From Tabrizicola sp. (GTDB taxonomy: Bacteria > Pseudomonadota > Alphaproteobacteria > Rhodobacterales > Rhodobacteraceae): a stretch of DNA of 64,000 bases. This document shows positions 33,534-41,869 of the stretch, piece after piece. A program made the translations under genes and the position numbers. The stretch is taken from positions 1-64,000 of the forward strand of contig NZ_JAEULP010000026.1 in assembly GCF_016792905.1 (NCBI RefSeq). Reading direction: 5' to 3'. Each line of letters starts with the position of its first letter. The first letter of the stretch is position 1. Under the pieces are notes generated by a model. It was given only the letters and a program-made list of their open reading frames with translations, did no database searches and was not told the DNA's origin.

Positions 33534-34499
33534 TCACCTCTGCGTCCGCGCCCAGTGATAAAGGCAGATCAGCTCATAGGCGACATGCGCCCCGGCAATC
33601 GCCGTGGCCCCGCTGGTGTCATAGGGTGGCGAGACCTCGACAATGTCGCCGCCGACCATGTTGATCCCGGCCAGATCGCGCAAGGCAGCTGCCGCCTGCC
33701 AGCTGTGCAACCCGCCCCAGACCGGCGTCCCGGTCCCCGGCGCGGCAGAGGGATCGAGGCAGTCGATGTCGAAGGTCACATAGGTCGCCCCGTCGCCGAC
33801 GATATCCTTGGCCTTCGCCACCACATGCGCGACGCCCCTCTCATGCACCTCCCGCGCGTCGATGACGTTCACCCCCAGGTAATCCTCGGTCGTGGTGCGG
33901 ATGCCGATCTGGACCGAGCGTTTCGGGTCGACGAGGCCCGTCTTCACTGCCTTGTACAGCATGGTGCCGTGGTCGATCCGGGTCAGGTCGTCATCCGGCC
34001 AGAGGTCCGAATGCGCGTCGAAATGGATCACGCCCAGGGGTCCGAACTTCTCGGCATAGGCTTTCAGGATCGGATAGGTGATGTAGTGGTCGCCCCCGAG
34101 CGTCACCGTCCCCGCCCCGGCTTTCAGGATGGTCCGGATGTGGTTCGTCAGCGTCTCGGGGAAGTCCGACACCTTGGCATAGTCGAAAGCGCAGTCGCCG
34201 TAGTCGATGATCGACATCTCCTCCAGGGGGTTCGTCGGCCAGCCATAGGGCGGATCATAGGGCTGCAAGCTGGACGCCTCGCGGATCGCCCGGGGGCCAA
34301 AGCGCGTGCCGGTGCGGTGCGTTACCGCTTGGTCAAAAGGCACCCCGGTGATCGCCAGATCAACGCCGGTCAGGTCCTTGGTGTAGGTCCGCCGCAGGAA
34401 TGACGTCGCCCCGCCGAAGGCGTTTTCAAAGGAATACCCCCGGTTGGATTTCCGGGTGAACGCAGTGTCGACCTGCGTCTTTGCATCTTCCAGTGCCAT
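33534..34499 (-). CDS. speB: Agmatinase / ureohydrolase family
   Basis: Hydrolyses agmatine to putrescine and urea (or a related guanidino substrate). 321 aa with all Mn2+-binding motifs: VTLGGDHYITYP, VIHFDAHSDLW and VTFDIDCLDPSAAPGTGTP. The C-terminal VEVSPPYDTSGATAIAGAH is typical of SpeB. It lies behind a polyamine-type aminotransferase gene on the same strand, so the two can convert agmatine to putrescine and on to 4-aminobutanal. A guanidinobutyrase role cannot be excluded. Confidence 0.88.
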   Translation of the reverse strand: MALEDAKTQVDTAFTRKSNRGYSFENAFGGATSFLRRTYTKDLTGVDLAITGVPFDQAVTHRTGTRFGPRAIREASSLQPYDPPYGWPTNPLEEMSIIDYGDCAFDYAKVSDFPETLTNHIRTILKAGAGTVTLGGDHYITYPILKAYAEKFGPLGVIHFDAHSDLWPDDDLTRIDHGTMLYKAVKTGLVDPKRSVQIGIRTTTEDYLGVNVIDAREVHERGVAHVVAKAKDIVGDGATYVTFDIDCLDPSAAPGTGTPVWGGLHSWQAAAALRDLAGINMVGGDIVEVSPPYDTSGATAIAGAHVAYELICLYHWARTQR

Positions 34500-34592
34500 G
34501 ATGATCTCGGGTCTTCTCGGCGCAGTCGTTCAGCGGAGACGCGCGGATCCGGGGGGGCCAAGAAACCCCTGGCCCGCCGCCTTGTCAAGCAC

Positions 34593-34660
34593 GCGATTTC
34601 TTCGAAGAAATCGCATCGGAGCCTTCAAAGGCTCCGGCCCGGAGTTTTCGAAAACTCCGG
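34593..34660. repeat. Three-palindrome element, copy 2
   Basis: Perfect 22-bp palindromes at 34593-34614 (centre CTTCGAAG) and 34639-34660 (centre TTTTCGAAAA) flank a 20-bp one at 34617-34636 (CGGAGCCTT arms). Compared with copy 1 at 6757-6824, the outermost base pair of the first and third hairpins is changed on both sides. It lies between the aminotransferase stop (4 bp away) and the agmatinase start on the same strand. Confidence 0.8.
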
Positions 34661-34664
34661 CGCC

Positions 34665-36068
34665 TCACCCGATCCGGTGCCCCTCCCGCACCAGCTCGTC
34701 CGTGACCTTGCGGATCGCCTTTTCCAGCGTCTCGACCACGAAATCCACCTGGCCCCCAGTGATCGTCAGCGGCGGCGACATCACGTTCAGATGCCCGATC
34801 GGCCGCACCATCAGCCCCATCGCCTCGGCCGCATCGCTGATACGCTTGCTCTCATTCACCCCATCCGGCAGCGGCTCCTTGGTACGCTTGTCGGCCACGT
34901 TCTCCACGCAGACCATCAACCGCCGCCCGCGCACCTGCCCCACCAGCGGCAGGCCCTCCAGCCCCTTGAGGCGCTCAAGGAAGTAATCCCCGACCACAGC
35001 CGCGTTCTCCAGCAACCCCTCGCTCTCGATGATCTCGATGCTCTTCAACGCCGCCGCACAAGCCACCGGATGCCCCGAATAGGTGAACCCAGAGGTGAAC
35101 CAGCGCTCGCCCTTCGCCGCCATACCCTCCCAGATACGATCCGAGAAGATCAGCGCGCCCAAGGGCAGATAGCCCGAGGTCAGCCCCTTGGCGCAGGTGA
35201 TCATGTCCGGCACCACGCCAAACTCCGCCTCGCTGGCAAACCAGTGCCCCAGCCGCCCGAACGCCGTCACCACCTCGTCGGCGATGAACAGGATGTCGTG
35301 CTTCCGGCAGACCTCCCACATCCGCCGCAGATAGCCCTCCGGCGGCACGATCACCCCGCCCGAGGCCTGGATCGGCTCGGCAATGAACCCCCCGATCCGG
35401 TCGGCGCCCACCCGCGCGATCAGCGCCTCGAACTCGGCCACCAGGTGATCGCAGAACCCCGCCTCGCTCATCCCCTCCGGGCGGCGATAGGGGTTCGGCG
35501 GGGTCAGGTGATGGATGCCGTCTTCCTTGTAGCGGAACTCGGCCACCCGGTCGCCCGGCCGCTTGCCCACCGACTGCGTCAGGTAGGTCGAGCCGTGATA
35601 GGAATGATCCCGCGCGACGATGTCGGTCTTTTCGGGCCGCCCCATGCAGCTCTGCCAGTACCAGACCATGCGGACAGCGGTATCCACCGCCGTCGACCCA
35701 CCCGTGGTCAGATGCACCCGGTTCAGATCACCCGGAGCCAGCGCCGCCAGCTTCGCCGAAAGCCGGGCCGAGGGTTCGTTGGTCACATCGACAAAGCTGT
35801 TGGCAAAGGCGAGCCGCTCCACCTGGTCGGCAATCGCCCGCGCCATGTCCTTGCGCCCCAACCCGACGTTGGTGCACCACATCCCGCCGACCGCGTCCAG
35901 ATAGCGCCGCCCCTCCGCGTCCCAGAGATAGCAGCCCTCGCCCCGCGCGATGACAAGGCTGCCCTCCTTCTCGAACGATCCGAAATTCGTCCATGGATGC
36001 AGGGCATGCGCCCGGTCCATTTCCCACAGATCGGCGGGCGAGGGGCTGTTCGACAGGTCGAGGGTCAT
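34665..36068 (-). CDS. Class III aminotransferase (putrescine/beta-alanine:pyruvate type)
   Basis: A 467-aa PLP enzyme. Motifs in order: GRRYLDAVGGMWCTNVGLG, TTGGSTAVDTAVRMV, ARDHSYHGSTYLTQSV, FIAEPIQASGGVIVPPEGYL, FIADEVVTAFGRLG and the PLP lysine in MITCAKGLTSGYLPLGAL. It belongs to the omega-transaminase group that includes SpuC. The agmatinase neighbour suggests putrescine as amino donor. A palindromic operator candidate lies 17 bp upstream of the start. Confidence 0.88.
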   Translation of the reverse strand: MTLDLSNSPSPADLWEMDRAHALHPWTNFGSFEKEGSLVIARGEGCYLWDAEGRRYLDAVGGMWCTNVGLGRKDMARAIADQVERLAFANSFVDVTNEPSARLSAKLAALAPGDLNRVHLTTGGSTAVDTAVRMVWYWQSCMGRPEKTDIVARDHSYHGSTYLTQSVGKRPGDRVAEFRYKEDGIHHLTPPNPYRRPEGMSEAGFCDHLVAEFEALIARVGADRIGGFIAEPIQASGGVIVPPEGYLRRMWEVCRKHDILFIADEVVTAFGRLGHWFASEAEFGVVPDMITCAKGLTSGYLPLGALIFSDRIWEGMAAKGERWFTSGFTYSGHPVACAAALKSIEIIESEGLLENAAVVGDYFLERLKGLEGLPLVGQVRGRRLMVCVENVADKRTKEPLPDGVNESKRISDAAEAMGLMVRPIGHLNVMSPPLTITGGQVDFVVETLEKAIRKVTDELVREGHRIG

Positions 36069-36084
36069 TTGGCTATCCGGTCAC

Positions 36085-36098
36085 TGACTGCACAGTCA
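36085..36098. promoter_or_regulatory. Candidate operator upstream of the polyamine genes
   Basis: TGACTG-CA-CAGTCA is a perfect inverted repeat with 6-bp arms, 17 bp from the aminotransferase ATG. An AT-rich TTTGATCATATC follows further upstream, as expected for a promoter. The regulator is not encoded next to it. Confidence 0.45.
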
Positions 36099-36240
36099 AT
36101 GTATCAGTTTGATCATATCCACGCCAGCCCCGGCACCGGACCAATGGTAGCGGTGGGGCAAGATATGGTGTCCAAAGGTTGATCCGGCCCCATCAGGACC
36201 CACGCTCTGCCGCTATCGGCAACTCCCCCGATTCGGCAAT

Positions 36241-36272
36241 TCATACTGGCCCAAATATCCCCGCCGGAGGCT
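36241..36272 (-). repeat. Core copy of the GGGGATATTTGGGC repeat
   Basis: On the minus strand this reads GCAGCCTCCGGCGGGGATAT then TTGGGCCAGTATGA, following the stop of the DUF6636-like gene by about 28 bp. It matches the core at 5461-5492 except for a few bases at the end. Confidence 0.65.
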
Positions 36273-36299
36273 GCAAGGCCGGACCCAGGCACTGCGGTT

Positions 36300-36701
36300 T
36301 CAGAACAGCTTCTGCTTTGCCTTCGCCACGCTGAACCCGTGCCCTTCCGCATTGGTGCAGGTCATGCCGTTCTTGGCAGAGACGCAGGAGATGCCCCCCA
36401 GGCTGACCGCCTCGCCATAGGGCAGCACCGGGTTGCCCGGATCCTGCACCGTGTCGCCGACGCAGAGGAGTTCCCCCTTGCCCGACGCGGCAACGCCAAA
36501 AGCCATGCCCCAGTCCTGCTCGCAGCCCGCCGGGCGTTTCGTGTAGCTCGGCGTATAGGACCGGAGGTCGCAGCGCGCCTCGGCCCGACCGTCGAACGTG
36601 TACATCGCGCAATGGATGTTGCCGGTGGGCGACCGGAAGCCGAAATAGTCGTCGGCCAGCACCGGGGTGGCCAACAGGAGCAGGACAGCAAGAGCTTTCA
36701 C
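36300..36701 (-). CDS. Small secreted protein (DUF6636-like)
   Basis: 133 aa. Signal peptide MKALAVLLLLATPVLA, then FGFRSPTGNIHCAMY, a pattern seen in DUF6636 proteins where a conserved Cys follows GNIH. Six cysteines are present in the mature part (HCAMY, RCDL, GCEQD, LCVGD, SCVS, TCTN), so disulphide pairing in the periplasm is likely. Function is unknown. It is divergent from the small membrane protein gene. Confidence 0.7.
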   Translation of the reverse strand: MKALAVLLLLATPVLADDYFGFRSPTGNIHCAMYTFDGRAEARCDLRSYTPSYTKRPAGCEQDWGMAFGVAASGKGELLCVGDTVQDPGNPVLPYGEAVSLGGISCVSAKNGMTCTNAEGHGFSVAKAKQKLF

Positions 36702-36786
36702 GTCAGAATCGCCTTTCTCTCACGGGTCAATCCCGGCACTCTACGCGCCTCGCCCGCGTCCAGCCAGTTCAACCTTGACCGCAGTC

Positions 36787-37167
36787 ATGCCCCGCCTCGC
36801 CCCAGCCGCCCTCGCCTACACCCTGCCGGTCTTCGCCGTGGCCTTCGCCCTCGGCGCCCTGCGCGTCACCTTCATCGCCCCGCAACTCGGCCCGCTGGCC
36901 GCCGTGGCGCTGGAGCTGCCCCTGGTCCTCGCCCTCTCCTGGCTCGTCGCGGGGCGCGTGCTGCGCCGCTGGCCCCTGACCCCGCGCCTCGGCATGGCCC
37001 TGCTGAGCTTCCTGATCCTGATGCTCCTCGAACTCGCCACCGCGCTGGCCTTCGGCCAGACGCCCGGGCAGTTCCTTGCCGCCATGGCCACCCCGCCCGG
37101 CACCCTCGGGCTTGCCGGGCAGATCGGCTTCGGCCTGATCCCGCTTATCCGTCAGCCCAAGGGCTGA
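36787..37167 (+). CDS. Small integral membrane protein
   Basis: 126 aa with about four hydrophobic helices (LAYTLPVFAVAFALGAL, LAAVALELPLVLALSWLVAG, GMALLSFLILMLLELATALAF and the C-terminal LAGQIGFGLIPLI). No catalytic motif is seen and no family is recognised. The ATG at 36787 is preferred; upstream codons in frame overlap the start of the opposite gene. The 3' end overlaps the convergent amidohydrolase by 16 bp. Confidence 0.6.
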   Translation: MPRLAPAALAYTLPVFAVAFALGALRVTFIAPQLGPLAAVALELPLVLALSWLVAGRVLRRWPLTPRLGMALLSFLILMLLELATALAFGQTPGQFLAAMATPPGTLGLAGQIGFGLIPLIRQPKG

Positions 37168-38315
37168 GCCCGCTCCACCAGCCGCGCGAAGAAGCTCGCC
37201 CCGACCGGCGCCGCCTCGTCGTTGAAGTCGAAGGCCGGATGATGCAGCCCTGCCCCCGGTCCCGTGCCCAGGAACAGATAGGCCCCGGGGCGCGCTTCCA
37301 GCATGTAGCTGAAATCCTCCGACCCCATCTCGCGGCCCGCCCGGGCGTCCACCGCCTCCTCGCCTGAGACCTCGCGCGCCACCCCGGCGGCGAAATCCGC
37401 CTCCTCCTCGTGGTTGATCGTCGCCGGATAGCCCCAGTCATAGTCGATCTGCGCCGTCACCCCATAGGCCGCCGCATGGCCCTCGACGATCTCATGGAAC
37501 CGCTTCTTCAACAACGCCCGCACATCCGGCTTGAAGCAGCGGATCGTCGCGGCAAAGGTCCCGTCCTCCGGGATGATGTTCGACGCCGACCCGGTATGGA
37601 TCATCGTGACCGAGATCACCGCTTCGTCCAGCGCATAGACGTTCCTCGGGATGATGGTCTGCAAGGCCTGCACCATGCCGACGATCGCCACCACCGGATC
37701 GACGCATTCATGCGGCGTGGCACCATGCCCGCCCTTGCCCGTCACCTTGACCACCGCCGTATCCACGCTCGCCATCAACGGCCCCGGCGTGGTCTGGAAA
37801 TGGCCGAAGGGAATGTTCGGCGCGTTGTGGATGCCGTAGACTTGGCCGATCCCGAAGCGGTCCATGATGCCTTCCTGCACCATGACCTGCCCGCCGCCGC
37901 CGTCTTCCTCCGCCGGCTGGAAGATCAGCGCCACCGTGCCCGCGAAGTTCCGCGTCTCCGCCAGGTACTTCGCCGCGCCCAAGAGCATCGTCACATGCCC
38001 GTCATGCCCGCAGGCGTGCATCTTGCCCTTCACCGTGCTGGCATAAGGCGCGCCGGTCAGTTCCTCGATCGGGAGGGCATCCATGTCGGCGCGGAGGCCA
38101 ATCACCGGACCCGCACTCTGCCCCTTGATCAGCGCCACGATCCCGGTCTTCGCAATGCCTTCGTGGATCTCGTCCACCCCGATCTCGCGCAGCCGTTCGG
38201 CGATCCAGGCTGCCGTGTCATGGCAGTCGAAGGCCAGCTCCGGGTGCTGGTGCAGATACCGCCGCCACCCCTTCATTTCCTCGGCGTACGAGGCGATACG
38301 GTTCAGAACGGGCAT
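37152..38315 (-). CDS. M20 family amidohydrolase (hippurate hydrolase-like)
   Basis: A 387-aa metallopeptidase-type hydrolase. It shows RRYLHQHPELAFDCHDTA, the metal-binding GLRADMDALPI and MHACGHDGHVTMLLGAA, FQPAEEDGGGG, VTGKGGHGATPHECVDPV and the late GSEDFSYML. These fit HipO/IAA-amino-acid hydrolases, which release free amino acids from N-acyl forms. The natural substrate is unknown. Complete and of normal length. Confidence 0.9.
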   Translation of the reverse strand: MPVLNRIASYAEEMKGWRRYLHQHPELAFDCHDTAAWIAERLREIGVDEIHEGIAKTGIVALIKGQSAGPVIGLRADMDALPIEELTGAPYASTVKGKMHACGHDGHVTMLLGAAKYLAETRNFAGTVALIFQPAEEDGGGGQVMVQEGIMDRFGIGQVYGIHNAPNIPFGHFQTTPGPLMASVDTAVVKVTGKGGHGATPHECVDPVVAIVGMVQALQTIIPRNVYALDEAVISVTMIHTGSASNIIPEDGTFAATIRCFKPDVRALLKKRFHEIVEGHAAAYGVTAQIDYDWGYPATINHEEEADFAAGVAREVSGEEAVDARAGREMGSEDFSYMLEARPGAYLFLGTGPGAGLHHPAFDFNDEAAPVGASFFARLVERAQPLG

Positions 38316-38543
38316 GGCAAGACTCCTCCGGCGTGTCCTTTGATCAAATCCGAAATCCCGGCCGACCGCAATGGATGAGGCGTTTCCGGCAGGTCACGAC
38401 TGCCTGACTTTGGCCGCCGATCCGGGCGATGCAAATCCGCATCAGGTGGCCGCAATCGATTCGCGGGGTGCAATGTCGACGCGGAATCCGGCGCAATTCC
38501 TTGCTATGTTGCGGCAAAAGCAGTCAGAACCCGAGAGCAGTCC

Positions 38544-39167
38544 ATGAACCTTTCCCTGCGTGCTGCGGCCGCCCTTCTTTGCCTGGCCGGCCCCGTGCTG
38601 GCTGGCGGCCCGGCGGTCGTCGAAGATCCGGTCGTCTTCCCGCCGCCGCCCGATGCTCAGCCCGATCCGGCCTGGACGGGTGTCTATGGCGGTTTCTCGC
38701 TTGGCCGGACGACGGGGGATCTTGAATACCAGAACCCCGCCTCTTCCCACGATGTCGACTCCGGATCGCTCCGCTCGATCTTTCTTGGCTACCGTCTCCA
38801 GCAGGGCAACGTGGTCTACGGCGGCGAGATGGAACTGGCCAACCTGTCCGGAACCACCATCGAGGGCTTTGCGGAGGAATACTCCAAGGCCTTCGACGTG
38901 AAGGGATCCGTCGGCGTCACCAGGGGCCGTTTCCTCGGCTATGGCGTGCTCGGCTGGTCGCAGGTGACGTTCGACCACACGACCGGGCCGGGCAACTTCG
39001 GCGGCATTTCCTATGGCGCGGGCGTCGAGTATTCGGTCAACGACAATATCGGCCTCGGCCTCGAATACCTCGCGCGCAAGGTGGACGGTGTTTCTCCGAA
39101 CGGCAGTCCCCAGACCACGACCATCGACGCGAATTCGCTGTCGCTGCGCATCGGCCTGTCGTTCTGA
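38544..39167 (+). CDS. Outer-membrane beta-barrel protein
   Basis: 207 aa. Signal peptide MNLSLRAAAALLCLAGPVLA, short Pro-rich linker (VFPPPPDAQPDPA), then barrel strands beginning WTGVYGGFSLGRTTGD and ending in LSLRIGLSF with a terminal Phe. It is a paralogue in layout of the barrel at 14917-15516 (GGP, acidic/Pro linker, W-x-G-x-Y-x-G), although the strands differ. Its role is probably structural or porin-like. Confidence 0.82.
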   Translation: MNLSLRAAAALLCLAGPVLAGGPAVVEDPVVFPPPPDAQPDPAWTGVYGGFSLGRTTGDLEYQNPASSHDVDSGSLRSIFLGYRLQQGNVVYGGEMELANLSGTTIEGFAEEYSKAFDVKGSVGVTRGRFLGYGVLGWSQVTFDHTTGPGNFGGISYGAGVEYSVNDNIGLGLEYLARKVDGVSPNGSPQTTTIDANSLSLRIGLSF

Positions 39168-39173
39168 CCTGTC

Positions 39174-39197
39174 GCGGGGGCTGGCCAAGGCCCCCGC
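39174..39197. terminator. Hairpin after the beta-barrel gene
   Basis: GCGGGGGC (39174-39181) and GCCCCCGC (39190-39197) pair 6 bp after the stop. There is no T-run, so it may be a pause or a weak terminator before mazG. Confidence 0.4.
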
Positions 39198-39236
39198 ACC
39201 CGCCGTAGGTTGGCCCCGCAGTTGACCCGAGGCCCC

Positions 39237-40040
39237 ATGCCCGCATTGTCCGCCCTTCCGCCAACCGGCATCGACCGGCTCCTCGCCATCATGGCCGCGC
39301 TCCGCGATCCCGAAACCGGTTGCCCCTGGGACATCGCGCAAAGCTTCGCGACCATCGCCCCCTACACGCTGGAAGAGGCCTTCGAGGTCGCCGATGCCAT
39401 CGACCGCGCCGACTGGCCTGAGCTGAAAGGCGAACTTGGCGACCTCTTGTTCCAGACCGTCTACCACGCCCAGATGGCGTCCGAGGCCGGGCATTTCCGC
39501 TTTGCCGACGTGGTCGAAACCATTTCCGACAAGATGATTGCCCGCCACCCCCATGTCTTCGGCGACCAGTCCCGCGACAAGACGGCAGAGCAGCAGACGA
39601 AGGACTGGGAGGCGCAGAAGGCCGCTGAACGCGGACCTGCCCGCACGCTCGACGGCGTCGCCCAAAGCCTCCCCGCCCTCACCCGTGCGCTGAAACTGCA
39701 AAACCGCGCCGCCCGCGTCGGCTTCGACTGGCCCTCGACCGGCGAGGTGCTGGACAAGCTCACCGAAGAGGCCCGCGAGGTGGTCGAGGCGCGCGATTCC
39801 CTCTCCCACACTGAACTTGCCGAGGAAATCGGCGATCTCCTCTTCGTCATGGCCAACCTCGCCCGCCACCTGAAGGTCGACCCCGAGGCCGCGCTGCGCA
39901 CCGCCAACGCCAAGTTCACCCGCCGCTTCGCCCGGATCGAGGACTGGCTGGCCGAGGCTGGAAAGACCCCCGCCGACAGCGACCTTGCCGAGATGGACGC
40001 GCTCTGGAACCGCGCCAAGGCCGAGGACAAGGCACGCTAG
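39237..40040 (+). CDS. mazG: Nucleoside triphosphate pyrophosphohydrolase MazG
   Basis: Hydrolyses NTPs and dNTPs to NMPs. 267 aa with two tandem MazG domains. The first has CPWDIAQSFATIAPYTLEEAFEVADAI...ELKGELGDLLFQTVYHAQMA; the second has KLTEEAREVVEARD...ELAEEIGDLLFVMANLARHL. Each carries the EExxE...ExxD metal-binding pattern. Standard length for the bacterial enzyme. The 3' end overlaps the exporter gene (convergent) by 4 bp. Confidence 0.93.
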   Translation: MPALSALPPTGIDRLLAIMAALRDPETGCPWDIAQSFATIAPYTLEEAFEVADAIDRADWPELKGELGDLLFQTVYHAQMASEAGHFRFADVVETISDKMIARHPHVFGDQSRDKTAEQQTKDWEAQKAAERGPARTLDGVAQSLPALTRALKLQNRAARVGFDWPSTGEVLDKLTEEAREVVEARDSLSHTELAEEIGDLLFVMANLARHLKVDPEAALRTANAKFTRRFARIEDWLAEAGKTPADSDLAEMDALWNRAKAEDKAR

Positions 40041-40351
40041 GTCGCCAGCTTCATCATCACGATCCCCGACAGGATCAGCCCCGCCGCCAGCATGCGCAGC
40101 GCCGTCGCCGGTTCCCCCAGAACCACGATACCCACGGCGAAAGCCCCCAGCGCCCCGATCCCGGTCCAGACCGCATAGGCCGTCCCCAGCGGCAGGACCC
40201 GCATCGCATGGGCCAGCAGCGCAAAGCTGAGACCCATTGTCGCAAGCATCAGGACCACGGCCCAGGGTTTCGTGAACCCGTCCGAGGCCTTCATGGCCCA
40301 GGCCCAGACGATCTCGAAGATACCGGCGAAAAGCAGCGAAACCCAGGCCAT
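40037..40351 (-). CDS. sugE: SMR-family guanidinium exporter (Gdx/SugE)
   Basis: 104 aa with four transmembrane helices. The conserved membrane Glu lies in FAGIFEIVWAWAMKASDGFT. The Gdx/SugE-type signature is seen in GTAYAVWTGIGALGAF and LRMLAAGLILSGIVMMKL. Known SugE proteins export guanidinium in exchange for protons as antiparallel dimers. The second of two ATGs (40351) has the better distance to AGGAGG. A candidate guanidine-II riboswitch sits directly upstream. Confidence 0.88.
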   Translation of the reverse strand: MAWVSLLFAGIFEIVWAWAMKASDGFTKPWAVVLMLATMGLSFALLAHAMRVLPLGTAYAVWTGIGALGAFAVGIVVLGEPATALRMLAAGLILSGIVMMKLAT

Positions 40352-40370
40352 CATAGCCTCCTGTCAAGCG

Positions 40371-40419
40371 CCGGGCCGTCCCGGACTTCAACCCTTTGAC
40401 AGGGGGAGGACGTCGCCTC
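40371..40419 (-). promoter_or_regulatory. Candidate guanidine-II (mini-ykkC) riboswitch
   Basis: On the minus strand, the hairpin GAGG-CGACGT-CCTC (40406-40419) is followed after 21 nt by CCGGG-ACGG-CCCGG (40371-40384), which ends 8 nt before the Shine-Dalgarno of the Gdx/SugE gene. Two small hairpins with ACG in the loop next to the ribosome-binding site are the mini-ykkC architecture. The second fits the ACGR loop exactly; the first has ACGT and a shorter stem. Confidence 0.5.
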
Positions 40420-40521
40420 GCGGATTGGAAGCTCGCCTTTCCGGTGCCAGGGTTCAAGCATTCCTGGAAGAATTCGCCGGATGGTTGCCTTCCGGCAACC
40501 ACCCCCGGGCCGCATTCCCGA

Positions 40522-40550
40522 TTGACCAAAGCGAAAGACTCGGATTTAAG
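40522..40550 (+). promoter_or_regulatory. Candidate sigma-70 promoter of the iron ABC binding protein
   Basis: TTGACC (40522-40527), 17 nt, TTTAAG (40545-40550), 34 bp before the ATG. A 7-bp hairpin (GGTTGCC/GGCAACC, 40483-40500) lies just upstream. No clear iron box is seen. Confidence 0.3.
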
Positions 40551-40583
40551 CGCCGCCAGAAACCTGACAAAAGGAGTCAGCCA

Positions 40584-41582
40584 ATGCTGCGCCTCTCGAC
40601 CTTCGCTCTCCTCGCCTGTTCCGTCCCGGCCCTTGCGCAAGAGATCAACGTCTACTCCCACCGCCAGCCCGAGCTGATCCAGCCCCTCGTCGATGCCTTC
40701 ACCAAGGAAACCGGCATCGCCGTCAACGTGGCCTTCGTCGACAAGGGCATGGCCGAGCGGCTGCAGGCCGAGGGCGACCGCTCGCCCGCCGACCTGGTCC
40801 TCACCGTCGACATCGCGCGCCTGATGCAGATCGTCGACGCGGGTGTCACCCAGGCCGTCCAGTCCGACGTGCTGGAAGCCGACATCCCCGCCGAACTGCG
40901 CGATCCGAACGACCACTGGTTCGGTCTCACCTCCCGCGCCCGCGTCGTCTATGCCTCGAAGGACCGCGTGAAGCCCGGCGAAGTGACCACCTACGAAGAT
41001 CTCGCCTCGGACAAGTGGAAAGGCCGGCTCTGCACCCGCTCGGGGCTCCACGACTACAACGTCGCCCTCCTCGGCGCGATCATCGTCCACCACGATGAGG
41101 CCTATGCGACCAAGTGGGCCGAGGGCCTGAAGGCCAACCTCGCCCGCAAGCCCGACGGTGGCGACCGTGACCAGGTCAAGGCCATCGCCGCGGGCGAATG
41201 CGACATCGCGCTCGGCAACACCTACTACATCGGCCAGATGCTCGCGAACCCCGAGGAAAAGGACGCCGCCGAGCAGGTCTCGATCATCTTCCCGACCTTC
41301 GAAGGCGGCGGCACCCACCTGAACATCTCGGGCGTCGCGATGACCAAATCCGCCCCGAACCGGGAAAACGCGCTGAAGTTCATGGAATGGCTGGCCTCGG
41401 ACGAGGCGCAGAGGATCTACGCCGAGACCAACTACGAATTCCCGGTCAAGCCGGGTGTCGAACGCTCCGATCTGGTGAAAAGCTGGGGCGAGTTCACCCC
41501 CGACGCAACGCCGCTGGCCGACATCGCCAAGGCCCGCGCGGCGGCGCTGAAGATCATGGAGACGGTGGATTTCGACGGGTGA
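40584..41582 (+). CDS. Iron(III) ABC transporter periplasmic binding protein
   Basis: 332 aa. Signal peptide MLRLSTFALLACSVPALA, then EINVYSHRQPELIQPLVDAFTKETGI, the start of the FbpA/FutA-type transferrin-like fold. Later motifs are ARVVYASKDRVKPGEVTTYEDLAS, GDRDQVKAIAAGECDIALGNTYYIG (tyrosines that ligate Fe3+) and GTHLNISGVAMTKSAPN. The permease and ATPase genes are not adjacent, so this is an orphan binding protein here. AAGGAG precedes the ATG and a strong terminator follows. Confidence 0.9.
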   Translation: MLRLSTFALLACSVPALAQEINVYSHRQPELIQPLVDAFTKETGIAVNVAFVDKGMAERLQAEGDRSPADLVLTVDIARLMQIVDAGVTQAVQSDVLEADIPAELRDPNDHWFGLTSRARVVYASKDRVKPGEVTTYEDLASDKWKGRLCTRSGLHDYNVALLGAIIVHHDEAYATKWAEGLKANLARKPDGGDRDQVKAIAAGECDIALGNTYYIGQMLANPEEKDAAEQVSIIFPTFEGGGTHLNISGVAMTKSAPNRENALKFMEWLASDEAQRIYAETNYEFPVKPGVERSDLVKSWGEFTPDATPLADIAKARAAALKIMETVDFDG

Positions 41583-41627
41583 TCGGGCCGCACTTGTAGG
41601 TCAGGGCCTGCCCCGACCCTCTCCCCG

Positions 41628-41653
41628 GGCGCGCAGGCATGCGCGCCTTTTTT
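41628..41653 (+). terminator. Rho-independent terminator
   Basis: GGCGCGCA, loop GGCA and TGCGCGCC form an 8-bp stem followed by TTTTTT, 45 bp after the binding-protein stop. Confidence 0.88.
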
Positions 41654-41869
41654 CCTTGATCCACCCGCCCACGTGGGATGAACCGCGATCCGGAGCCTGA
41701 AGTCAGGTTGAAACCAACTTCGGCTGTGATGCGGGGTAGAGACAGAAAGGCGATCAGTTCAAGGTTTACCAACTGTTAGCGCGCCCAAAATATGCTCTGG
41801 TTATGACTCAGGTTGTTGTGGGTTGAATCTGTCGGCGCACAATATATGCTCCTCCGGACGGAGAATGTG
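41654..41869 (+). promoter_or_regulatory. Leader region of the methyltransferase
   Basis: 216 bp, lower in GC than its surroundings. It contains two similar AT-rich boxes, CAAAATATGCTC (about 41788) and CAATATATGCTC (about 41840), the second just upstream of the methyltransferase start. These could be sites for self-regulation of the R-M operon. No controller gene is seen. Confidence 0.3.

Noticed and set aside
38442..41318. Very long open frame on the minus strand (958 codons) across several genes
   Set aside because: It runs antisense to a barrel protein, mazG and an iron-binding protein, all with clear family motifs. Its translation is low-complexity Gly/Arg/Val-rich and the length follows from high GC.
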